DNA of 64,000 nt from Kiritimatiellia bacterium (GTDB taxonomy: Bacteria > Verrucomicrobiota > Kiritimatiellia > RFP12 > UBA1067). The DNA lies in contig JAEDKA010000009.1 in assembly GCA_016296065.1 (NCBI GenBank), positions 15,235 to 79,234 of the forward strand. The letters run 5' to 3'. Positions within the stretch are counted from its first letter, which is position 1. Each line of letters starts with the position of its first letter. The notes below the pieces were generated by a model, which was not told where the DNA came from, did no database searches, and was given only the letters and a program-made list of their open reading frames with translations. This document shows positions 48,407 through 56,123 of the stretch, in pieces. A program made the position numbers and the translations under genes.

Positions 48407-51400
48407 ATGAAAGACAGATTTTTCGACAAGATCGACTGGTCGGCGTTCTGGACGGCGACGCTGGTTACGTTTGCAGTCTACTTCTTTACGCTCGGCCCGT
48501 CCGTCGGTCTCGAGGACTCGGGCGAGCTCGCCACGGCGGGCGCGCATCTCGGCGTGCCACATCCGCCGGGATATCCGTTCTGGACATTCTGCAGCTGGCT
48601 GTTCTGCAAGGCCTTCTTCTGGGTGAAGTACATGGGCCACCCGACTCCCGCGTGGTGCATATCGCTCTTCTCCGCGACAGCGGGCGCTTTCGCCGCGGGC
48701 TTCACCGCGATGCTGATATGCAGAAGTGGGCGCGATTTCGTGGGTGACATTGGGGCGGACGGAACGGACGGGGCTTCTGGCAGCCCCGCACCACTGCCAA
48801 AGGTGAGTGTTTCCTCAGTGCTGAGCTTCGGCGGCGGCGTTGCAGGCGCGCTTACATTCGCGCTTTCGCCGGTCGAGTGGTCGCAGTCAACGATCGTCGA
48901 GATATACTCCCTCAATGCATTCTTCCTCATGTGGGTGTTCCTGCTGAGCTACCGATGGATGAGGAAGCCGTCGGACGCCATGCTCTGGTTCACGGCGTTC
49001 GTCTTCGGACTCGGCCTCACGAACTACCAGGTCCTCCTGTTCGCCATAGTCCCTCTCGCGCTCGTCATCCTCATGAAGAACGGAGGGATGTTCCGCGACG
49101 TGTTCATCTACCTCGCGCCGGTTGCGCTCACTTACCAGCTGATGCAGATTGGCTGTCTCCTGCGCGCGGACGCGAACATGCAGTCCGACGTCATCAACAA
49201 GCACCTGCCCGTTCTGAAGACCGCGTCGTGTCCGTCGTCGACCGTCATCGTCATCGGACTTGTCATTCTCGTAGCGTCGATTGTCGCGGCGGCGCTCATC
49301 AGGAAGCGCGGCGACGCGCAGCGCGCGAAGATCGCCGCGCTCGCGGGCGGCGGAACCGGCGCGGCGCTCGTCTTTCTCGCCGCGACGCTGTTCGTCGGCG
49401 CGGAGACGTGGGACGGCGTGACGGCCGCGGTCGCTCCGCTCGTAGAGCCACGCACGTATGCGCTCATCGCGGCATTTGTCGCCGCAAGCGTCGCGCTTGC
49501 GGTCGGCGCGGCGGTCGTGGAGGATGACGAGAAGCGCATCTGGGAGGGTAAGTCGCTTCCGTTCCTCGTCGGCGCGGCTGTCTGCGCGTTCGCTGCGGTA
49601 GTCGTCGCGGCGAACGTTCCGGAGGCCGGCAATCTCGGCTACACTGGCTGGGCTTATCCGTGGGGCAAGTCGACGGCTATGTTCGCATTCGTCCTGGCGG
49701 CGCTGTTCGCGATGTGCGCGTTCACGAAGAAAGGGCTGGCGTTCGCGGTTCCGGTCGCGGGACTCCACCTCGCCGCGTTCATCCTCCTGAGCCGCGGCGC
49801 GATGAACGGACTGACGCATCCGTGCTCGTGGTGGTTCTGCTGGCCGATCGCGTGGAACTTCGTTCTGCTGGCGCTCTGCTGGGCGACGCTTCCGAACGGA
49901 CGCTCCGTCGCGGGTGCGGCGCTGTTCGCGCAGCTCGGCGTCTCGTTCTACGCGTACATGCCCATCGTCAGCGATCTGCGCAACCCTCCGATGAACTGGG
50001 GCTATCCGCGCACATGGGAGGGCTTCAAGCACGCGATCCAGCGCGGCCAGTACGAGGCGATCAGTTTCAACTGGCCGAACCTTGGGCAGATCGCCAACTA
50101 CTTCGAGGACGTGCGAGTCCAGTTCACCGACCTTCTCATTCCGTTCGCGCTTGTGCCGTTCGCGGCGGGGCACTGGATCGTCAAGAAGGAGAACCGCAAG
50201 GCGTTCTGGCAGTGGATGATCCCGGCGTTCGTCTGCTTCCTCCTCATGAGCGTCCTTCTCGTCGGGCTCGCCAACGTGAAGGGCGACCTTCAGGACGGCT
50301 TCATCCAGAAGGTGAAGTTCATCTCGTCGCACGCGATGCTGGCGCTGTGGATCGGCTACGGACTCGTCTTCGCGGCGGTCTTCGGACTTTCCTTCGCGGC
50401 GAAGAAGGAGATGCTGCGCGGCGCGCGCGCAAAGACCGCGGCGATAGCGGTCGCGGCGGCGATGATACTCGTCTCGTTCGCGTACCCGCTGATCGACAAC
50501 TACTGCGGGAACTATCGCCTCGGAGTGAACGAAATCGCCTTCAAGCTCGGCGGAAGCGAGCAGAACGGACACACCTTCGGATGGCAGTTCGGCGCGTACC
50601 AGCTTGACGGCGCGAAGGCGATAAAGGAGCAGATCACGGCGGACGAGGAGCCGCTGCCTGACCCCGACTGGCCGCCGGCGATGGATCCGTTCTCCATCTT
50701 CTTCGGCGGAACCGATCCGGGGCGCTTCGTCCCGACGTACATGATCTACTCCGCGAACTACCGCCCCGACGTCTACCTCATCACGCAGAATGCGCTTGCG
50801 GACGGAACGTACATGTCCGTGCAACGCGACCTCTACGGAGACGAGATATGGATTCCGTCGAACGACGACTCCGCGGAGGCGTTCAACATCTACGTCGACG
50901 AGGTGCAGCGCGGCGTAAGGGCCGCGAACGGTGACCTGCAGATACAGAACGGACGCGTCCAGGTGACAGGAGCGCTCGGCGTGATGGAGATCAACGGGAT
51001 CCTCACGAAGATGATGTTCGACCACGACCGCCTTCGCCACAGCTTCTACGTCGAGGAGTCGTACGTGATTCCGTGGATGTATCCGTACCTCTCGCCGCAC
51101 GGTCTCATAATGAAGATCAACCCCGACCGCACTCCGTACGACGCGAAGACGGCCGCGAAGGACCGCGACTTCTGGGACTGGTACACGCGCCGGCTCCTCT
51201 CCGACCCGATGTTCCGCCGCGACTTCGCGGGGCAGAAGTCGTTCTCGAAGCTGCGCGCCGCCATTGCCGGGCTCTATGCGAAGCAGGGACGCCGCACCGA
51301 GTCCGCGCAGGCGTTCCGCGAGGCGTGCCTCCTCTATCCCGCCTCGCCCGAGGCGACGTTCCGCTACGCGCAGGAGATTCTCCTCCCCGAGCAGAAGTGG

Positions 51401-51925
51401 GACGCGGCGCTGGAGCTTATGGACTATACGGACAGCATCGATCCGAACAACCGTCGCACGGACAACCTGCGCCGCTACGTCCGCTCGATGCGCGACCTCC
51501 TCGCGCGGGTCGCTGCGCTCGAGCCGAAGAGGATGGCGGACGTCCTGAGCCCACGCGAACGGGTGGAACTTGCACACTGCTACTTCCAGCTCGGGCGAGT
51601 CCTCGAGGCCGCGAGGCTGATACGCCCGCTCGCCGAGACGGAGAACGACCCCGCGGAGCTTCAGGTGATGGCGCAGATATTCATAGCCGCCCATCTCGAC
51701 GCGGACGCGGAGAAGGCCCTGCAGAAGTTCCTTCGCTCCTCGCCGCACTCGAGCGCGGACATGTGGCTGGAGCTCGCGAAAATACAGCACCGCACGGGCA
51801 AGAAGCAGGCGTCGCAGCAGAGCTTCATGGCCGCGTACAAGATCGACAAGGAAGGCGTGTTCGCGAAACTCCAGCGGGACCAGGAGCTGCAGGAGCTCGC
51901 GATGCCGCTGTTTCAGAGGCGATAA
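48407..51925 (+). CDS. DUF2723 (TMEM260/GT117-type) membrane protein with TPR tail
   Basis: This 1172-residue protein begins with the DUF2723 hallmark VGLEDSGELATAGAHLGVPH followed by PPGYPFW, then about 14 membrane segments to residue ~700, a large soluble domain, and helical TPR-like repeats (FSKLRAAIAGLYAKQGRRTE, FRYAQEILLPEQKWDAALEL). Human TMEM260 of this family is a protein O-mannosyltransferase, so a periplasmic protein glycosyltransferase is the best guess. A membrane loop at ~95-140 is extended by a Gly/Ser-rich stretch. ATG 48407 follows purD by 25 bases and has no clear ribosome binding site. Confidence 0.85.
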   Translation: MKDRFFDKIDWSAFWTATLVTFAVYFFTLGPSVGLEDSGELATAGAHLGVPHPPGYPFWTFCSWLFCKAFFWVKYMGHPTPAWCISLFSATAGAFAAGFTAMLICRSGRDFVGDIGADGTDGASGSPAPLPKVSVSSVLSFGGGVAGALTFALSPVEWSQSTIVEIYSLNAFFLMWVFLLSYRWMRKPSDAMLWFTAFVFGLGLTNYQVLLFAIVPLALVILMKNGGMFRDVFIYLAPVALTYQLMQIGCLLRADANMQSDVINKHLPVLKTASCPSSTVIVIGLVILVASIVAAALIRKRGDAQRAKIAALAGGGTGAALVFLAATLFVGAETWDGVTAAVAPLVEPRTYALIAAFVAASVALAVGAAVVEDDEKRIWEGKSLPFLVGAAVCAFAAVVVAANVPEAGNLGYTGWAYPWGKSTAMFAFVLAALFAMCAFTKKGLAFAVPVAGLHLAAFILLSRGAMNGLTHPCSWWFCWPIAWNFVLLALCWATLPNGRSVAGAALFAQLGVSFYAYMPIVSDLRNPPMNWGYPRTWEGFKHAIQRGQYEAISFNWPNLGQIANYFEDVRVQFTDLLIPFALVPFAAGHWIVKKENRKAFWQWMIPAFVCFLLMSVLLVGLANVKGDLQDGFIQKVKFISSHAMLALWIGYGLVFAAVFGLSFAAKKEMLRGARAKTAAIAVAAAMILVSFAYPLIDNYCGNYRLGVNEIAFKLGGSEQNGHTFGWQFGAYQLDGAKAIKEQITADEEPLPDPDWPPAMDPFSIFFGGTDPGRFVPTYMIYSANYRPDVYLITQNALADGTYMSVQRDLYGDEIWIPSNDDSAEAFNIYVDEVQRGVRAANGDLQIQNGRVQVTGALGVMEINGILTKMMFDHDRLRHSFYVEESYVIPWMYPYLSPHGLIMKINPDRTPYDAKTAAKDRDFWDWYTRRLLSDPMFRRDFAGQKSFSKLRAAIAGLYAKQGRRTESAQAFREACLLYPASPEATFRYAQEILLPEQKWDAALELMDYTDSIDPNNRRTDNLRRYVRSMRDLLARVAALEPKRMADVLSPRERVELAHCYFQLGRVLEAARLIRPLAETENDPAELQVMAQIFIAAHLDADAEKALQKFLRSSPHSSADMWLELAKIQHRTGKKQASQQSFMAAYKIDKEGVFAKLQRDQELQELAMPLFQRR

Positions 51926-51942
51926 CTTAACAAGGAGACAAA

Positions 51943-52971
51943 ATGAAAGCACCAAAAAAGGGAATTAAGTGGGAGACACTCGGATTCGGGTTCTCCGACG
52001 TGAACTGCCACCTCCGCATGACTTGGAAGGACGGCAAGTGGTCCAAGCCGAAATTCGTCAAGGAGCCGTGGATCAACATGCACATCGGCGCGGCCTGCCT
52101 GCACTACGGGCAGGAGTGCTTCGAGGGAATCAAGGCGTTCCGCCAGAAGGACGGCAAGATCGCGATCTTCCGTCCGGACGAGAACGCGAAGCGCATGTAC
52201 CGCACCGCGATCCGCACCTGCATGCCGCCGATTCCGGTCGACACGTTCGTCGACTGCTGCAAGGCGATCGTCAAGAAGAACGCGGAGTACGTCCCGCCGT
52301 TCGGCACGGGCGGATCGATGTACCTGAGGCCGCTCCTCATCGGCACCGGCCCGCAGATCGGCGTCGCCCCCGCGAAGGAGTACACGTTCATGATCATGGT
52401 CATGCCGGTCGGCGCGTACTACAAGGGCGGACTCAAGCCCGTGCGCGCGGTGATCTTCGACGACTGGGACCGCGCGGCGCCCCACGGAATGGGCGACGTG
52501 AAGGTCGGCGGAAACTACGCGGCCGGAATCTTCGCGCACGAGAAGGCGAAGAAGGAGGGCTGGCCCGTCGAGCTCTACCTCGACGCGAAGACGCACAAGT
52601 ACGTCGAGGAGTTCGCGACGTCCAACTTCGCGGGCATCACGAAGGACGGGACCTACGTGACGCCCGACTCGTGCTCCGTGCTCCCGTCCGTCACGAACAT
52701 GTCGCTGCGCCAGTGCGCGAAGGACCTCGGCATCAAGGTCGAGGTGCGTCCCGTTCCGTACACGGAGATCAAGAAGCTCCAGGCCGTCGCGGCGCTCGGC
52801 ACAGCCGTCGTCATCACGCCCGTCTGGGAGATCACGCGCGGAAAGGACGTCATCAAGGTGAGCGATCCCGACGCCGTGCATCCGACGCTGCAGAAGCTCT
52901 ACGACCGCGTGCAGGGAATCCAGTACGGACTCGTCAAGGACACGCACAAGTGGTGCTTCGAGGTCAAGTGA
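51943..52971 (+). CDS. ilvE: Branched-chain amino acid aminotransferase
   Basis: This 342-residue PLP class IV aminotransferase makes or degrades Val, Leu and Ile. Blocks seen are HYGQECFEGIKAF, FRPDENAKRM, YLRPLLIGTG, VGGNYAAGIFAHEKAKKEG (PLP Lys in this region) and VEEFATSNFAGI. The GIK-FR pattern and EFATSN fit type II (eukaryote/Bacteroidetes-like) IlvE. AAGGAGACAAA precedes the ATG. Confidence 0.93.
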   Translation: MKAPKKGIKWETLGFGFSDVNCHLRMTWKDGKWSKPKFVKEPWINMHIGAACLHYGQECFEGIKAFRQKDGKIAIFRPDENAKRMYRTAIRTCMPPIPVDTFVDCCKAIVKKNAEYVPPFGTGGSMYLRPLLIGTGPQIGVAPAKEYTFMIMVMPVGAYYKGGLKPVRAVIFDDWDRAAPHGMGDVKVGGNYAAGIFAHEKAKKEGWPVELYLDAKTHKYVEEFATSNFAGITKDGTYVTPDSCSVLPSVTNMSLRQCAKDLGIKVEVRPVPYTEIKKLQAVAALGTAVVITPVWEITRGKDVIKVSDPDAVHPTLQKLYDRVQGIQYGLVKDTHKWCFEVK

Positions 52972-52983
52972 CCTGAAAAGCAG

Positions 52984-54609
52984 ATGGACGGAGCGATCCC
53001 CGAACTGGTTCTGAAGCTGCTGGAGGCGCGCGGCATATCTGCCGCGGACGTCGAGGCGTTCTTCAGTCCGTCGGTTCGGGACCTCGCCCCGCCCGAAGAG
53101 CTCCCCGGCGCCGTCGAGGCGGCGGAGGCGCTCGTTTCGGCCGCGCGCGCCGGCAAGAAGATAGTCGTGTTCGGCGACTACGACTGCGACGGCGTCTGCG
53201 CGACCGCGATTCTGGTCAGGGTCCTTTCCGCGATAGGCGCGCAGGTGTCGCCTTTCCTTCCCGAGCGCCTCAGCGAGGGCTACGGGATGTCCGACGCCTC
53301 GGTCGCCCGCATGCTCGAGGCGAATCCGGACGTCGGGCTGGTCGTGACCGTCGACAACGGAATCAACTCCGTCGAGCAGGTCGCGTCGCTGCGCGCGCGC
53401 GGGGTGGACGTGATAGTGACCGACCATCACCTGCCCGGCGAGGTTCTGCCTGACTGCCTCGTCGTGGTGAACCCCAAGGTGTCGCATCCCGATCGTCTCG
53501 AGAACCTCTGCGGTGCCGGGGTCGCGTTCATGATTGCGCGGCACATGCTCCGCCTTGCGTTCGGGGAGCATCCGGAGCGCTCTCCCGGAATAAGTCCGTT
53601 TCTCGTTCTTGCCGGACTCGCCACCGTCACCGACGTCATGCCCCTTGTCGGCCAGAACCGCATACTCGTCTCGGAGGCGTTGTCGCGCTTCGACATGCGC
53701 GCCCCCGTCGGGCTGAGAGAGCTTTTCATCAAGGCCGCGCCGCGCGGGATGGTGCGCCACACCGCGAAGGACTTCGGCTTCCTGCTGGGGCCGAGGATCA
53801 ACGCCGCCGGGCGTCTCGCGTCCGGCATGGAGGCGCTCGGACTCGTCCTCGAGGAGGACCGCGAGGCTGCGCGCGAGGCTGCGCGCATCGTGGACAACCG
53901 AAACGCCGAGAGGAAGTCCATAGAGACGAAGATGGTGGACGAGGCACTCAAGAAGGTCGTCGAAGGCGCGGCGGCGCAGGTGATCGACTTGCCAGGAGGG
54001 CACCAGGGCGTCGCGGGAATCGTCGCGGCGCGCGTCATGGAGAGGATGGACCCCAAGGTGCCGGTGTGCGTTGTCGTCGACGGACACGGCTCCGCCCGCG
54101 CGCCGGACGGCATAAACGTTCGCGATGCGCTCGCTGCATCGTCGCAATACCTCGACCGCTTCGGCGGACACGCCGCCGCCGCAGGCTTTGCGGTGCGCGA
54201 AGGCGCGACGGATGATTTCAGGCGCAGGTTTGTCGAGGCCTGTGCCGCGATGCGCGGCGAATGCGCCGCGCCGGAGGGCGTGCGCGTCGACGCCGAGGTC
54301 TCGGCGGCGGACCTCACGCCGGAGGTCGTTGAGTGGATTTCGCGCCTCGAGCCGTTCGGCGAGGGGAATCCCGAGCCCGTGTTCGTGATAAGGGACGCCG
54401 TGATACGCGACATCAGGCCGCTTGGACAGGATGGAAAGCATCTCTCTCTCGTCGCCGACGGACTGCGCGCCGTCTGGTGGGGACGCGGGCATCTCGTCGA
54501 TGAGCTCCGCAGCGGCATGTCCTCGCGCCGCGACGTGTTCTTCCGGGTTGGACTTTCCGACTACGGTGGAACCCATGTCGAACTCTGTCTCGTTGACATA
54601 CGCATGTAA
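52984..54609 (+). CDS. recJ: Single-stranded-DNA exonuclease RecJ
   Basis: RecJ degrades ssDNA 5'-3' in recombination and mismatch repair. The 541-residue protein has the DHH phosphoesterase motifs: FGDYDCDGVCATAIL, VTVDNGINS, VTDHHLPGE, NPKVSH, and the DHHA1 part with QGVAGIVAARVMER and DRFGGHAAAAGFAV. A C-terminal OB-like domain closes the protein. It follows ilvE by 12 bases and is a little shorter than E. coli RecJ (577). Confidence 0.95.
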   Translation: MDGAIPELVLKLLEARGISAADVEAFFSPSVRDLAPPEELPGAVEAAEALVSAARAGKKIVVFGDYDCDGVCATAILVRVLSAIGAQVSPFLPERLSEGYGMSDASVARMLEANPDVGLVVTVDNGINSVEQVASLRARGVDVIVTDHHLPGEVLPDCLVVVNPKVSHPDRLENLCGAGVAFMIARHMLRLAFGEHPERSPGISPFLVLAGLATVTDVMPLVGQNRILVSEALSRFDMRAPVGLRELFIKAAPRGMVRHTAKDFGFLLGPRINAAGRLASGMEALGLVLEEDREAAREAARIVDNRNAERKSIETKMVDEALKKVVEGAAAQVIDLPGGHQGVAGIVAARVMERMDPKVPVCVVVDGHGSARAPDGINVRDALAASSQYLDRFGGHAAAAGFAVREGATDDFRRRFVEACAAMRGECAAPEGVRVDAEVSAADLTPEVVEWISRLEPFGEGNPEPVFVIRDAVIRDIRPLGQDGKHLSLVADGLRAVWWGRGHLVDELRSGMSSRRDVFFRVGLSDYGGTHVELCLVDIRM

Positions 54610-54676
54610 AGCGATCGTGCTTCTGCGGTGCAGATAGGATGCGCGGTTTGTTTTTGTTCGTCGGGCTTTCGTCGCG

Positions 54677-54703
54677 AAATTTCCGCGTGACGCGCGGAAA
54701 TTT
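54677..54703. promoter_or_regulatory. Perfect 11-bp inverted repeat overlapping the NamZ promoter
   Basis: AAATTTCCGCG-TGACG-CGCGGAAATTT ends two bases before the -10 at 54706 and covers the -35 region. It could be a repressor operator; as a recJ terminator it would lack a T-run beyond TTT. Confidence 0.6.
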
Positions 54704-54711
54704 GATATAAT
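54702..54711 (+). promoter_or_regulatory. Extended -10 promoter of the NamZ-type gene
   Basis: TTTGATATAAT with TATAAT at 54706-54711, 57 bases before ATG 54768. The leader contains a short GCCAGCCG/CGGTTGGC inverted repeat and GGAGG before the start. Confidence 0.7.
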
Positions 54712-54767
54712 ATGGGCATCTGCCAGCCGCACGGTTGGCGGGCAACCCATACTTTCGGAGGTTCGGC

Positions 54768-55868
54768 ATGGTCAACTACGACGAACTTATAAAGAGGCTA
54801 TCCCGCACGGACGAGCCCTTCGGCCTGCTCACAATGCAGGCGACAAGCACCACATCGCGCTTGATGAAGGTGTTTCCGACTCGCCTAAAGGCCTTGTATG
54901 CGGCCGAGCACGGCTTCTTCGGCACCACGGCCACGGGCGAACTCAACCAGGGGTCGTACCATCCGTTCTTCAACCTGCCCATCCATTCGCTGTACGGCGA
55001 GTTCCGCAAGCCGACGCCGGAGATGCTCTCGTCTATAAAGCGCATGGTCATCGACCTCTGCGACATCGGCGTCAGGTGCTACTCCTATCTCGCGACGCTC
55101 AAGTACACGCTGGAGGCGTGCGCGGAGAACGGCGTGCCGGTGACGGTTCTCGACCGCGAAGTGCCGATGGGCAACGTCGAGGACGGCCCTATGCGCGAGA
55201 ACGCGTTCGCGGGGTTCTCGGCCCCGATAAACGTTCCGTTCTGCCATGGCATGACGCCCGGCGAGTGCGCAATCTGGATACGCACCGACGAGAAGCTCGA
55301 CCTCGACCTTGACGTCGTCCCCCTGAAGGAATGGAACCACAAGAAGCACGAGCCGTGGCCGAACTTCATTCCGCCGAGCCCGGACATCAGGAGCTGGGAC
55401 TGCGCGGTGGCATATCCGATGACCGTCTTCACCGAGGCCTATCCCGCGATCGACTGCGACCGCGACGGACCTCTCGCGTTCCGCGTAATCGGCGCGCCGT
55501 GGATGGATTCCCGCCGCCTGATGGACGATCTCAGGGTCGGGCTCGACACGTGCGGCGTCGAGATGCGCCCCTACCGCTACATGCCTCGCGGCGGACGCTA
55601 CTCGTGCTTCAACCTCAACGGCATAATGTTCTCCGTGTCGCGTCCCTACGGCTACAACCCCGTCACCGCGGGCACCATCGTCCTGTCGACGCTCATGAAG
55701 CACTACGGCGACAAGGTGAAGGCCGGCTCCCATCCGGACGTGCTCGACCGAATTATGGGCACGGACCGCGTCCGAAAGGCCGTTGAGAGCGGTGTCCTCG
55801 GCACGCTGTTCCAGAGCTGGATCGACGCCCACGACGAATTCGAGAAGACGAAGGTCTGCCTCTACTGA
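54768..55868 (+). CDS. DUF1343 protein, NamZ-like exo-muramidase family
   Basis: This 366-residue protein matches the DUF1343/NamZ (GH171) family: KALYAAEHGFFGTTATGE, NLPIHSLYGEFRKPTPEML, IDLCDIGVRCYSY, FCHGMTPGECA and EAYPAIDCD. NamZ enzymes release terminal N-acetylmuramic acid from peptidoglycan fragments. No signal peptide is present, so it would act in the cytoplasm on recycled muropeptides (inference); many relatives are exported. CGGAGG precedes the ATG. Confidence 0.87.
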   Translation: MVNYDELIKRLSRTDEPFGLLTMQATSTTSRLMKVFPTRLKALYAAEHGFFGTTATGELNQGSYHPFFNLPIHSLYGEFRKPTPEMLSSIKRMVIDLCDIGVRCYSYLATLKYTLEACAENGVPVTVLDREVPMGNVEDGPMRENAFAGFSAPINVPFCHGMTPGECAIWIRTDEKLDLDLDVVPLKEWNHKKHEPWPNFIPPSPDIRSWDCAVAYPMTVFTEAYPAIDCDRDGPLAFRVIGAPWMDSRRLMDDLRVGLDTCGVEMRPYRYMPRGGRYSCFNLNGIMFSVSRPYGYNPVTAGTIVLSTLMKHYGDKVKAGSHPDVLDRIMGTDRVRKAVESGVLGTLFQSWIDAHDEFEKTKVCLY

Positions 55869-55901
55869 CCGATGCCTTGCACAGTTTTCCAAGAGGAAAA
55901 A

Positions 55902-55936
55902 GCGCCTGTCCGTAACATCGTGTTACGGACAGGCGC
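55902..55936. promoter_or_regulatory. Perfect 16-bp inverted repeat upstream of the trp leader
   Basis: GCGCCTGTCCGTAACA-TCG-TGTTACGGACAGGCGC lies between the NamZ-type gene and the trp promoter and covers its -35 region. On the + strand there is no T-run after it; on the minus strand it is followed by TTTTTCC, so it could terminate antisense transcription. It may equally be a repressor operator. It does not resemble the E. coli TrpR operator. Confidence 0.65.
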
Positions 55937-55954
55937 GGTGGCAATTGCTATAAT
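55926..55954 (+). promoter_or_regulatory. trp operon promoter
   Basis: TATAAT at 55949-55954, with TG one base upstream (TTGCTATAAT) and CGGACA 17 bases upstream inside the palindrome. Leader-peptide ATG is nine bases after the -10. Confidence 0.7.
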
Positions 55955-55963
55955 CTTCAGCGT

Positions 55964-56020
55964 ATGAAACAGTATATCTGCAACATCTGGTGGTGGCGCC
56001 GCGCTCTCGGAGCGTGGTGA
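55964..56020 (+). CDS. trpL: trp operon leader peptide
   Basis: The 18-residue peptide MKQYICNIWWWRRALGAW has three tandem Trp codons (55988-55996) and a fourth as its last residue. Such a peptide is the sensor of ribosome-dependent transcription attenuation: low charged tRNA-Trp stalls the ribosome at the WWW run. It is followed after 29 bases by a terminator hairpin and then by trpE. There is no ribosome binding site and the ATG lies at the predicted transcription start, so the leader is probably translated from a leaderless transcript. Confidence 0.88.
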   Translation: MKQYICNIWWWRRALGAW

Positions 56021-56053
56021 CGCCGTGCATTGCAGATGTCTTGCCGAGCGGCC
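55976..56053 (+). promoter_or_regulatory. Alternative RNA pairings of the trp attenuator
   Basis: Competing stems are visible: ATCTGCAA (55976-55983) or ACATCTG (55983-55989) with TTGCAGAT/CAGATGT (56030-56039); CGCTC-TCG-GAGCG (56002-56014); and GCCGCGCTCTCGG (55998-56010) with CCGAGCGGC (56044-56052), which would occupy the 5' arm of the terminator. Confidence 0.6.
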
Positions 56054-56080
56054 CCGCTTCGAACGAAGCAGGGCCGTTTT
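56050..56080 (+). terminator. trp attenuator terminator
   Basis: GGCCC-C-GCTTCGAACGAAGC-A-GGGCC forms a strong stem (one C/A mismatch) followed by GTTTTGC. It lies between trpL and trpE, with 43 bases to the trpE start. The T-run is short. Confidence 0.8.
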
Positions 56081-56123
56081 GCATATAGAGAAGTTGCCAA
56101 ACCAAAATAAGGAGAAATCCGAA

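Noticed and set aside
48887..54750. Minus-strand open frames of about 1022 and 945 codons opposite the DUF2723, ilvE and recJ genes
   Set aside because: Same shadow effect; low-complexity Arg/His/Asp/Val content and no start signals.
55902..55936. Rho-independent terminator for the NamZ-type gene
   Set aside because: No T-run follows on the + strand (GGTGGCAATTG); kept as an inverted repeat of unknown role.
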